Positions 10,176-20,453 of a DNA stretch of 64,000 nucleotides are shown here, piece by piece. The notes beneath the pieces were generated by a model. That model was not told where the DNA came from and searched no databases. It saw only the letters and a list, made by a program, of their open reading frames with translations. Position 1 is the stretch's first letter. Every line of letters starts with the position of its first letter. The DNA lies in the NCBI GenBank assembly GCA_033297205.1, contig MU859098.1, positions 165,942 to 229,941 on the forward strand. The letters are read 5' to 3'. The DNA is from Pseudoneurospora amorphoporcata (taxonomy: Eukaryota; Ascomycota; Sordariomycetes; Sordariales; Sordariaceae). The position numbers were made by a program, and so were the translations under genes.

Positions 10176-12466
10176 TTGACCATCATCATTTGAGTGCGGC
10201 CGAGGCCAAAGTGGTCCACGAGGAAGATTGCGCTGAAGCACGTCCAGTGGGATCGCGCCTCCCGTCTTGCACGATCGGAAAGACCTCAGTGGCCGAAACG
10301 AATAGTGCGACCGATGCGGCGAGTATACTCCTCGATGCTAGTCAAGGTGGCAATTGGTGCCCTTCGATATAGTCACAAGCTAACTGCCGGCAGGTCGTCG
10401 TTGTCGCAACCGGTACTGTCGAAGCCGGTGTTATCGGAGCTTAATATATTATCCAGCCCGGTGTCGTCGAAGCGAATGGTGTCCAAGTCAAAGCCGTTAC
10501 TGTCGAACCCGAAGTGCGCTGTCGACACCATTATAATCCTTCCGTCGACGGCAACCTATCAACTTCCGGAATTCCAGTAGTTTCAAAATACTACCAAGTC
10601 GAAAATTATTGAATATAGCGTTATTCATGGCTATTCTTTGCGCCTCTTTCTCGTAAGGAAACTGTGGCCGAAGTCGTGGCGGTTGCGTGTCGGCCGAGAT
10701 CATGACCTACTATATCAACTGGCTGGTCAATCCCGCGGCTACAGTTCTGTCGCCACAACGCTCACCGAATGAGAAGGACCACCAGCGCATTATTAACAAG
10801 CCTGGCAAGATCATAGGCACTGAGGCCCGAATTACAACTATTGATAACTATCGCGGCTAGAACGATAACAAATCATCCTGCAAGCTCAAGGGCATGCGCT
10901 ATTCCTCCCCGGCGCCGGTCGCTTTAGCTCCGCTAATGAGCAACAAAAGCGCAATACCGCCAACGGGGAACAAAGACCGACGAGCAAACAACTGGACCAC
11001 CAGGTCAACGCCGCGCTCGCGCCGAGGTGCGAAGGCGTTTACTGTCGTCGCCTGCTGCGCGGTCTCTTAACCGGGAGCCCCAAAACTAAAGGGTGTTGCT
11101 TTAGTCATGGGGTCGATTAGCAACACGTTCCCGGCTCCGGTCCCGTCTAGGGACTCGGGTGGCCACGTGGTGTTTCTCAAGGTTCCGGCTCCGGCTCCGG
11201 CGGTCCCGGCCACGGTCCCGGCCCAGGACAACGGAACGGTAACAACACCAGCCTGAAGGCCGGCAACCAGTTCCAGAACCAGCACCAGTCTGCTGCACAT
11301 GTCGGCGCAACTAGTGTCTATCCCGAGCTTACCTCACTTGACCCTCACCAACACACCAACCTGGGCTTTACCCCGAATGCGCGTATCAACGACACTAGCA
11401 CTCCTCATGGAACCAGCACTCCTATTGCTTTGGCTGGGGCTGCTGTGATGGTGGCCGGGTTGCCGGTGACGATTCTGCGGAATTGAGGTCTGGTTGTTGA
11501 AATCGCCCTCGTTGACCGTGACTGGGGAGTTCTCAGTGAGAGCAGAGAGGGATAGCGGATTGCGCTCCTACAAAGTTTGTCGTGTACGGAGTAACAGATA
11601 CTGCCGCAGAAGCGCCTTAATGGGGTCCATTTACGCGAGAAGCGGTATTGGTGACTTGCTGCAAGACGTCTGGAGTATCCCGCCTAGCAGGACGGTGATT
11701 GCACTGTCCAATGTCTGACGGTTAAGGGTAGTTGGAATGCCGACAATGGGATGAGGCACCCAAGGCGAGGACGGCCTCCGGTTTGCAACTCCTTCCGAGT
11801 GTCGTGAACCAGGAAGCGGAGTTGCTCCCCCAAACAACAGCCACGCCACATCCGCATCCATTGGCTTTTCCAGAGCTGCCTCGACTGGTTCCTCCCAATC
11901 GAACATTCCGTCATCCTCTTGTCAATCAGACTCAGACACAGTCTCGCATAACTATTGCGCCAACTGGTTTATGATAAACACCGCGAGCATCCAGCAGCCT
12001 TCGACGCCTACCGCACAAGACCCAGCAAGTCAGCAGCTCTGGAATGTGGGCAAGGAGAATATTTCTCCCTTTCCAGGTAGCGAACCTCCTCCACTTTCAG
12101 TTTCTGGCATGTATTAACAACGTCTTTCATCCGATCCCAGCTCTAGCTTGTCTAACCTTGTCGCTAGAGTCTTGAGCGAGTGACTTCTCGCCCTACATCT
12201 TGTCTACAAAACGGCAGACTCTCTACGGCCCCGAACTACCAAATTACCAAACAGCCATTATTACCAACAATATCTCGCGTATTGGCGGACCGAACGATTA
12301 CACAGGATCAGACACCTCTTGCAACCAAGCCTGTTGTTAATGCGGCTACTCGGCAGCTGAGCGCTATTAGCGCACCGAATACTCAACTGATCGTAGTATA
12401 TCCGCAGGCAATATAGTCAACGGCAACTACACCTATCAGATCGACGACTTCTCCAGCCACCCGACG
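10176..12466. other. Gene-poor region with one long start-less open frame
   Basis: No recognised gene. An open frame from 11151 to a TGA at 11486 has no ATG near its beginning. It reads a Gly/Ser/Pro-rich stretch, a Gln/Asn-rich stretch, then a hydrophobic end (IALAGAAVMVAGLPVTILRN). It could be the last exon of a lost cell-surface protein gene. The rest, including 12.0-12.4 kb, holds short open frames only. Confidence 0.3.
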
Positions 12467-13830
12467 TTGGGTGAGAATTTGGAAGTGGACAAATACGAGG
12501 CTATTGAACGCTGGAGAACTCTTCTCGAGTGGAACGTCCTCAACTACTCGCCCTGTATGCCACCAAGCATGCAACCTATCTGCAGGAAATGGCAATCAAG
12601 TACAGGCAGCTTGGTGATAACAATGATCCTGACGACAATTTGCACAAATACTTTGAGCTGGGTTGCCAGAAGTTCCTGAGGGACTTGTCCAAGAGTCCCG
12701 AGAAGCGCGACGATGCAGTTTTACCGACCGTGGCCTGGCCGGTTCAAGGTTTGCGAGCAACTCGATCGGCGACGGGGAGTTCTTCCATACCGGCTCCTCC
12801 TCACACGGTCACACCTAGCAGCTTGTGCTGTTCCACCGAGCAATTCCGCGGCATGTCAGTCCAGTGTCTCATCTGCCACCAGGAGAAGATGGGCATAAAA
12901 GCCAGCTCGACCTGTCAAGCCCCGTGCCAAAGAACAATAGTCAACAACAGCAATAACACTAGTCATATGAGGCCGGAGCTGAACCCACCTAGTCTCTCCA
13001 TTCTATAAAAACCTACAGGACCACTCCAGTGTTAAATATCCGCAAATAATTATTCTCGCATCACAGCGGCAGGTCTGGGAGTTCGCGCGAAGGACACCGC
13101 GACCAGACAGAAGCAGCATCTCGCCCAATGCACTACTGCTGCCTGTCTCGCAACAGACCCGCGGCTCGTGCCTTAGTTCCCTCCTACTATCTCCCAGACT
13201 CAATCTCAGTCTCAGACCCTATCCAAGTCTTAGGGCTTCAACATGAACATCGAGCAAGAGGCCATCTCCTACAGCAATCGCAGCATATACTTTGATGGCG
13301 CAGTGGCTACCAGCTTTGCTTCTACTCTTTACTACTACCATCGAGTCTTCACTGGAACAGCAGGCCCGGGTCAGGTTCATGATGGCTTCCGTCCCATCTT
13401 CGGAGACCATGCCACGGCAGCCGCAGGCGACCGATCAATGTTGGTTCTTTTTCAGAGGCGTCAGGCATTAAAGATTGCTCACTCAATCGCCCAAATGACA
13501 TGGAATGTGGCCGAGAACAGCATGTACTTGATGTTGCCCTCTTCCTGGTCCCTGCCGGGGTTGAGGTGCGTTAAGCTATGATACCCGGACACGGGGATAT
13601 CTGATCAACCTCATCCTTCCAATCGTCATAGAGCATCTTGTCTGCTACATCAGTGACGATGTCGTGGACATAACGCAGAGAGCAACCGTCTTACAGCATC
13701 TCGTCCACATTGTCAACCAATTAGTCTCCCCGACCTACGAAAGGCTAGATTCGAACAAATTGGGCGAAGCGAAGCTTCGTATAGCTCTTCAAAACCCCAA
13801 AGGCGAAAATTTGCCGGGCGACACTTGACG
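12467..13830 (+). pseudogene. Probable relic of a fungal-specific transcription factor
   Basis: Pieces in several frames resemble the regulatory domain of Zn2Cys6-type fungal transcription factors (Fungal_trans_2 style). They include LLALYATKHATYLQEMAIKY with YRQLG after it (about 12541), a shifted RFKVCEQLD (about 12735), and ALKIAHSIAQMTWNVAEN followed in another frame by LFLVPAGVEVR (13470-13575). A further open stretch runs IVIEHLVCYISDDVVDITQR at about 13630. No zinc cluster is visible and stops and frameshifts are frequent. The order of pieces is right for the family, but each match is weak. Confidence 0.35.
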
Positions 13831-15599
13831 ATTAGCTGGATCCGAATGCCCAACGATAAAATTTGCCGGTCTATATCTAATATTCAGCTGTATTCTACTC
13901 TTAAACGCCAAAAATTTTCTAGCCTGCCTCTTCAGCAATCAGCTGCTTCCTACCTAATCTTCAACAAGATTTGCCGGCCTACACTTAACGCTTAATTATA
14001 TCTCAAACACCATGTAGCGGACACGGTGCAGGGCCACGAGGGCAGGACAATCCATAAAGTCGATGAGTCGATCGGGAGAAGCGATGAGGATATCACAACC
14101 TTTTGGCGAACTGCTCCATATGCTCTTGGTGGGATTACCATCAAGACTTTTACACTCCCCTGCTACGGTAACTGGCTGAGCTCACTTGTCTCCTTCTCCT
14201 CGTATTCTTCCTCGTAGTACCTGACCTCGCCAACTGGGGCTGCGGCTGGGGCTTTGTCTTTGGATAGAGGTATGTTTTTCGAGATATTCTCCTGCTTGTG
14301 AGTCGCAAATCATCCAACCCTGGGGTCCAGTTGCCGCAGGCGGGCGGCGAGGCTCCTGTACTTCTCCCGGCCGGAGACCCAGTCGCCAATGCTACCAAAG
14401 ACGCGGCGCAAGAACTTCGCCACCGGCGGCGGTAGGAGCACGACCACCATCACCACAACGGCCAAGCCGAGAAGGTCAACGGCCAAAAAGGCGAACTACG
14501 TAGAGCCGCAAACGACTACGGATAAGGACAAGCCGGCTGCATCTGTCGACTACGACGCCTTGGACGACTTACCCACCGGCCACTTGGCCAAGAAGACGCG
14601 CACCACTCCCGAGTCCTAGCTCCAGCCCCAGCACCAGCACCAGTTTGCAAGGTCAGGTATTACCAGGAAGAATATGAGCAGAAGAAGAAGGTGAAGACAA
14701 ATGGGCTACAGAAGCCGAACTCATCCAAGCCACAAGACAACGACCCTAAGCAGCACACGAAGGTCTTGAGTGCGGCCACCACTCGCCCTCAGGGTGGGCC
14801 CAGTGACACTGTGAATGAAGAGGTCGACCGCGAGGCCAGTCCAAAGACTGAGCCTGCCACATCTACGACATCATACTCGACTGTCTCAACTGCCAAACCA
14901 GTCACTTCTTTGGCCCATACTCACGAAATGGTCTCGGCCCATCCCACCAGCAGCAAATCTGGCCACCTGCCAATGGCCTATTTCGCACTACTACCACCAT
15001 TCTATTGGCTCCGGGTCCCGACAGCTGATAATTCAGGTATCTTCAGGGACCCTGAAGGCCATACCAGCATTCGTACAGTCAACTTCATGGCCTAAGTGGA
15101 TGCGGAGGACTTTCATAAGACACAAGTGTCTCTGGGCTGGCGAATACCTGGACCAGGTCAACGAAAACTCCAGGCATGTGTTAGACGCCACCGTTCAAGA
15201 GGCAACTCTAACCACCGTGGAGGCATCCTCCACGCCGGCTCCTCAGAACCCCGTGCCTCAAGCTTGAGCGGAACAAGCAATTACGTCAGATTTCGATCCA
15301 GTCCTAAGGCAACCACCTCTGTGGAAGGCAATCAAAGTCATGCATGCTCGCGAGTAGCCGAAGGCGGCCAGGACGCAACCCGCCTGACCACCCCACGTCG
15401 TCGCGACTCAGACAAGCCATGCCTTGATCAGATGGTTGGCAAAGACATGAGAACATTCACTCTCAGAGCACTTCAAGAAGCTCAGGCGGCTAGACACCTT
15501 CATTCTCCCCCAAATTACCGACCGTCTGCCACGTCTCCCCGACGGTCAAGTCCCGACCATTGGCTTCCTGAAAGTCCTTTCCGCTGGTCCCTCCCAATC
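13831..15599. other. Gene-poor region
   Basis: No gene identified. Near 13813 and 13970 the sequence ATTTGCCGG followed by (C)ACTT(A/G)ACG is repeated in diverged form and may be a small decayed repeat. Frames at 14389-15267 are Thr/Lys/Pro-rich and low in complexity; they may be remains of the disordered N-terminus of the helicase that becomes recognisable at 15600, but that is a guess. Confidence 0.3.
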
Positions 15600-16060
15600 A
15601 AGGAATTCGTGACGAATTTATCGACAGTTTCAAGCCTCCTGTCGGGCCAATCGACTCATTCCAAACCATCGGCTTGCGTCCAACTATGCTCCGCAACGAT
15701 GAACTCGCTAGCTTCGGGGTTTTCGACCCCGACCCAAGGCTACGAGGTTTTCGACCCCGATCCAACGCTACGAGGTTTCCGACCCCGATCCAATGCTACT
15801 GTTTTTCTGCCACCTGTTGGGGCAACAGGGCCATCGGAATTACCTAGACTGGTGAGTCTAATTCCATGCATCCCGGTGGAGAAAATGTCCGACACTAACA
15901 GTTGGATAGATTCCGGCAAGACAACGGCTTATCTTATCCCCATTATGGCCACCAGTCGCTTGGTTCCGCCGATGACTTGGGCCAGCACCACGTTTTGTAG
16001 TGTGTGCTACATCCAATATATGACGAGCAAGTGGCTAGGATCAGTACCAACGCCTTGTTT
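15600..16060 (+). pseudogene. DEAD-box helicase pseudogene, motif Q to motif I (copy 1)
   Basis: One frame reads GIRDEFIDSFKPPVGPIDSF, then GLRPTMLRNDELASFG, the approach to the Q motif of Ded1-like helicases. The Q motif core PTPIQCYC appears after a 28-bp unit repeated three times, each unit carrying that core in a different frame. Next comes IGIT-stop-TG, a GTGAGT...GATAG intron of about 58 nt, and DSGKTTAYLIPIM, a degenerate Walker A motif. The intron splits the codon just after the TG of the AxTGSGKT motif, at the same place as in copy 2 (16.85 kb), which supports common origin. Stops and shifts rule out a functional protein. Confidence 0.65.
15718..15801 (+). repeat. 28-bp tandem triplication in helicase Q motif
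   Basis: Three head-to-tail 28-bp units (15718-15745, 15746-15773, 15774-15801), each starting GGTTT(T/C)CGACCCCGA. They differ at a few positions. The unit encodes the PTPIQ core of the helicase Q motif, and 28 is not a multiple of 3, so the expansion destroys the frame. Confidence 0.9.
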
Positions 16061-16800
16061 GGCTGACTAGCTGATTATTCCTGCGGCTATCGTGACGGGT
16101 AGTCCGTACCAGCTCTCCAAACCGCAGGCAAAGCGAAGATATATCCTGCGGGAAGCGGATCATTATTGGAGATGTCGCCGCGAATTGCCGAGTATGATTG
16201 CGGGACGCTGGACTGAGAGATGAAGTGTCACAAAAGACCGGATAAAATGACGGCCTCTTGACAATACACTAGCCTTTTCTCCGATGTCGACACAACCTGT
16301 CCAGTATCTTACGCAGCCCAACGTACCTCTTACATGACCACCATGACCAGATGGCGAAAGAAGGTAGGCCCAAGTTGATGACGTGCAAAACGTTGCGCAC
16401 CCGACGTCGATAACCCGAGCAGTGGCGGCGAACGGTGGCGGGCGGTGGTTATCACGGGGATAGGTAGTTTCGCTTTAACGGGCCAAACAAGGGTCAAGAT
16501 ACTCGGACCTCTTTTAAGGAAACAGAGACTAAGATCGACGCCCTTTACCTGGTCCAGACAAGCGATGAGCACCTGGCCACGATCATCTGCATGGTTGAGG
16601 GCTGCCGGCACAAAGACTATACAGGCGATCTTCCGGCACGAAAGGCACAAAAGGCAGCGTCACGCTCTCTCTGGGTTCTCTCACTGTGCGTGCTGATGCA
16701 CCGATTCCCCAGTGTTGAACAAGAAATCGTCGAGCTCGTCGTCGGCGCGTCGTCTGTGGACGCAATGAGCTATGGAAACGGGATCTGGATTAGGGAACTA
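16061..16800. other. Sequence between helicase relics
   Basis: No recognisable gene. It may contain rearranged helicase sequence, but I could not match any motif. Confidence 0.3.
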
Positions 16801-17290
16801 GAGGACACGATGTCATCGAAATCGCACATGCTGGTGAGTTGACTTCAGGTGCTCTTCATGATGAGAATTCTTGACATTGACAAATCTTTAGATTCTAGTA
16901 AGACAACGGCTGACCTGAGCCCCATCATCAACAAATTGATAGGCAAGGCAAAAGAAGTTGGTAGCCCCTCGCCCCAACACCGCCCCAGCCAAAGCCAAGG
17001 CCCCGATCCCAATGAGATATTCCCCGTCACGAAGCTCCACCAAGAGCTCCAGCTCATGATCTCCCGCTACGTCTGGCACACCCACCCACCAGTCCAGAAT
17101 TGACCGAGCCGTGAGCTGGCGGTTCGGATCTTCAACGAGGCCAGAAAGTTCTGTTATCGTTCTATTCTGCGCCCTTGTGCGTTGGCGGTTCAAATCTTCA
17201 ATGAGGCCACCAGAATTGAAGTTCTGGCATCGTTCTATGCTATCGCTCTTTGCTGCGCCCTTGCGTCCTTTACGACGGCGGTGGCGCTGG
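16801..17290 (+). pseudogene. DEAD-box helicase pseudogene, motif I to Ia (copy 2)
   Basis: After a 58-nt-class intron (GTGAGT...CTTTAG, about 16834-16891) the frame reads DSSKTTADLSPIINKLIGKA, a ruined Walker A (the second Gly is Ser), then a Pro-rich linker with GPDPNEIFPV, a TGA at 17101, and PSRELAVRIFNEARKFCYRS with ILRPC, a clear motif Ia of Ded1-like helicases. Directly after it a second, diverged version of the motif Ia segment (LAVQIFNEATRIEVLASFYA) follows, so this part is tandemly duplicated. Walker A loss and the stop show it is inactive. Confidence 0.7.
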
Positions 17291-17559
17291 TAGCTGTCAC
17301 GAAAGATGTTGAGAGACTAGGCCTTGCGGTCATCCTTGCACTCTGAGATGTTGCCGCCAACAGGCACAGAGTTGAGGAGAGCGAGGCAAGCTTGCTTTTT
17401 CATATTATGCGACATCCGATGCGCACAAAATTGACCATCTTCTACTGGATTCTCCCATGTCATGGTATTTCTCTAGGTCAAAGAATGTCCTAAGAAGAAA
17501 CTTCAACAACGTCGTCAACGTCAACAACGCCGGTTGACTTCTCTGCCATTGCTGAGCTC

Positions 17560-17770
17560 GAGCTTGTCCAAGAGGACCTACTCGTGTCGAACCATCGACT
17601 TGTTCAGGACTGCTGGCCTGCACCCAGCCATACTCCGCAACGCTGAGCTTGCGGGCTACGATGTGCCCATCTCTATTCAGCGCTACTGTGTCCCCGCAAC
17701 TGTCCTTGGGCGAGAGCGTTTGATGTCGATGAGCTCACCACAACTCAAGGGATCGCCTAAGCGGCACAAA
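17560..17770 (+). pseudogene. DEAD-box helicase pseudogene, second Q-motif fragment
   Basis: The frame reads GLHPAILRNAELAGYDVPIS then IQRYCVPATVLGRERLMSM, a well-preserved Q-motif region of Ded1-like DEAD-box helicases (the PTPIQ core reads PISIQ). It ends before the Walker A motif, where TGSGKT would be expected. It lies downstream of motifs I and Ia, so it is a separate partial copy rather than the start of the piece at 16.8 kb. Confidence 0.65.
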
Positions 17771-18466
17771 GATCAACTGTAGTACAACCGCCGTCAACTG
17801 AACGGAAAGCAAACAAGTTGAAGCTTCGCAGAACTCACCAGTACGGCGCTCACGGCGGGCCAACGGCTCACGTTCTAGCCTCAGCCAGGGGGGCACTCTT
17901 CTTTCTGGAACAAACGATGAGTTTGATCCCTTTTTATTTGAGTAGCAACGCGAGGGGGCTCGAGTGTCTCATCGGGGGAGGCAAAAGTCTGTCCAAGAAT
18001 ACGTTCCACCAGGAAGCCCAGGGCATGATTTCCCGTTGAGGCCGCAGGGGAGAAAGAAGTTGACGACTTCCGGGCAAGGAATGCCAGTCAATGGCTGCAA
18101 ATGAAAGCACAAATACGATCTGGGGCAAAGGACGTCAGATGAGGGCTGCTGGGCTTAGAACTGGAAAGAGGGAGAGAGGGTGATTTGGCTCAACTTCCGT
18201 CACCCAAGACGGATTGCTCAACCCCCCGCAGCACGTCATTGAACCGGATCCCCGACAATCACCAGACTCCTTCCGACAGAAGGGAAATTTGAAGCGGTCA
18301 TACGCCACAGGATTGGAAGAAGAAACTGTACAATTCTTCCCCAGTCTTCCCCACGGATGTCCAAAGGACTTTGCTCGACGGTGACACAGTTCTTCCTGTC
18401 CACGACAAGTAGCCAACCCATGGCACCTCAAAACAGCGCAGAAGGCCACCAACCTCAGAAATATAC
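17771..18466. other. Region between helicase relic and MITE
   Basis: No gene recognised on either strand. Confidence 0.3.
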
Positions 18467-18469
18467 TTA

Positions 18470-19078
18470 AGGCCTGTTCGTTTGCACGTTAGTACGTTCC
18501 TAGGTTAAGATTTTGTATATAGAACGTACTACCGCACTACTGCGATTTTTCGTGTTCGGCTCAAAAACCTTATTTTTCATGCACACCCTGCAACCACCTG
18601 CAACCACCTGCAACCACCTGCACTTACCCCAAATCCTCGATCTGACCAATCAGAAGGCCAGAATCTTCGAAATCCTTAACCGTAGTCCTTAACGCACTAC
18701 GGCTTGACGGTTAAGCACAACTATAAGGCTCAACCCCCTATAAATATAGGGGATAGCCGTCGTAAAGACAATGAGAAGGATGGCGACGATAAGAAGGATG
18801 GTAACGATGAGAAGGATGGTGATAATAAGAAGATTGGTGGTAAGATAAGAAGGATGGTGGTGGTGATGATAGGTAATGAAAAGGATGGTGAAGGAGGAAG
18901 AAAGAGGAGGAAAGAAGAAAGGTACGGTAGAAAGGGGATGTTAAGCACCTCTTTCCATCTTGCATCCAAAGTCTTGGCCTACCTTAACGCTGCCTTAATG
19001 TTGCAGGAGTGCAGCTGCGGACCCTGCACGTTAACACGTTTATTTCTTAAAATCCCTAACGCGGACCCGAACAGGCCT
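18470..19078. mobile_element. MITE, PIF/Harbinger-like (TTA target duplication)
   Basis: The 609-bp element starts AGGCCTGTTCG and ends CGAACAGGCCT, an 11-bp perfect terminal inverted repeat that continues imperfectly through CACGTTAG-like sequence. It is flanked by TTA at 18467-18469 and 19079-19081. TTA/TAA duplications with GGCCTGTT-type ends are typical of PIF/Harbinger MITEs; class assignment is inference. It encodes no transposase. It contains three CAACCACCTG units (18591-18620) and a GAT/AAG-rich minisatellite (about 18770-18900) whose apparent Lys/Asp-rich open frame is a by-product. Confidence 0.8.
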
Positions 19079-19081
19079 TTA

Positions 19082-20453
19082 CCATTAACGGCAATAGACA
19101 GAATCCGCACTTTCAAGATGGCAAGTTTGCCGGTGACCGAGTTTTCTGCAATAGCGCTGCCCTTTGGCAAGTGCCAGTGATGGCCAACGGACATCATTCG
19201 CTCACCCAGCACTAATTTCTCCCGCCCATACCCAACCTTTGTGAGTTAGAGGAGGCCATACGCGAGATACCTCCGAACCGAAAAATCAACATTTGCGTCT
19301 CAGCAGCACAACCTTCGTTGTGGCCGTTAGGCAGACTGAGAGGCCCTCCAACGTGCAGCTCGGCTGTTGTGGCTTGCCTGGGCTGGCTACGGAAATGGCG
19401 TCTTCCGGGGCTTCTAGCCTTTTTGCACTGTAGCCCAAGAGGAACATTGGCAACGGCACCTACGGCCGTCCTCCCCGACATCCACAGCTATCATGCCTCC
19501 AAGATGGTTGGCTGCCGGGCTGGTGCCCAACAGTACACTTGGGGACCACCAGGGGATCACCAATGGGCCGTCAAAGGACACAAGTGCTCGTACATGACGA
19601 GCATACTTTCTTCAGGAGCTTGCTGCTTCCTCGGCCGTCCAGTCAAGTCCTGCTACATTGCGTGGACAAAATACATACCCCAAGTCCAGGGACATCAAAT
19701 TGACGGCTGGATGGACAACAACGCCCCCGGCCCTGTGAGGTCAAGCGCCGCCATGATTACCTCTAGGCAGAAACGGATTTTTCCGCGGGGAAGCTGCAAA
19801 GATAAGGGCTTGGTAGCTCTACGAGGCACCTCTCTTCTCCCAGCCTTTCGGTTGTTAGATCTAGAGACGATTAGAGACCGGATGAGGAGATCCGCAAAGG
19901 TGTCTTGTTACTGATGGTGTCTGCATAAAAGAGTGGAAGACTAATGAGCCTAGGCCTGGCCAGAATGGGCCTCAACACCATGCCATTCGATAGCGCATCT
20001 TGGCCAATGTGCGGGTGAACTGCAAGTCCAATCATGGCTCTTGCGCGATGTTTGGTTGGCTAGTTACCTGCGTTTGTGGCGTCCAATATAGTGAGAAGCT
20101 GTACCTCCTTGAGCAGAGCCTCGTCTATTTCCGGTTCTGCATTGGCTATTGGATCAACAGAGACACCAACAGTGGTGTTACACGGCCACGCCATATGCAC
20201 CGGACAAGCTGAAATAAGGTAGGCTGTAAGCAATGGAGTTGTGCCACTATCTGCTTGTGTTAAGCGATGTCAAGTTGGATCGGAGTTGTATATACCCCCT
20301 ATTTAGGGGACGATGAAGCATCTCATTCTGGGAGTATCGTCGCCTGTCTGGTCTGCACACCTCTCTCCGGTTCTTTACTTGTTATTTTCCTCTCAAATCA
20401 TCAAGTTTGCCTTTCTGTCACCCACTCTAGTTCACTATCAATCCGCTGGCCCT
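19082..20453. other. Upstream of the membrane-protein gene; no gene seen
   Basis: An open frame of 198 codons on the plus strand from 19318 lacks an ATG at its beginning and any family resemblance, so I do not call it. The interval probably contains the promoter of the gene at 20454. Confidence 0.35.

Noticed and set aside
15718..15801. Regular 28-bp repeats that could suggest a CRISPR-like array
   Set aside because: Units are head to tail with no spacers, they encode a helicase motif, and the genome is fungal.
18704..19180. 158-codon Lys/Asp-rich open frame
   Set aside because: It is the translation of a minisatellite inside the MITE and ends outside it; no protein-like conservation.
19318..19914. 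198-codon plus-strand open frame
   Set aside because: It begins without an ATG, has no domain, and sits between a MITE and a promoter region; composition gives no support.
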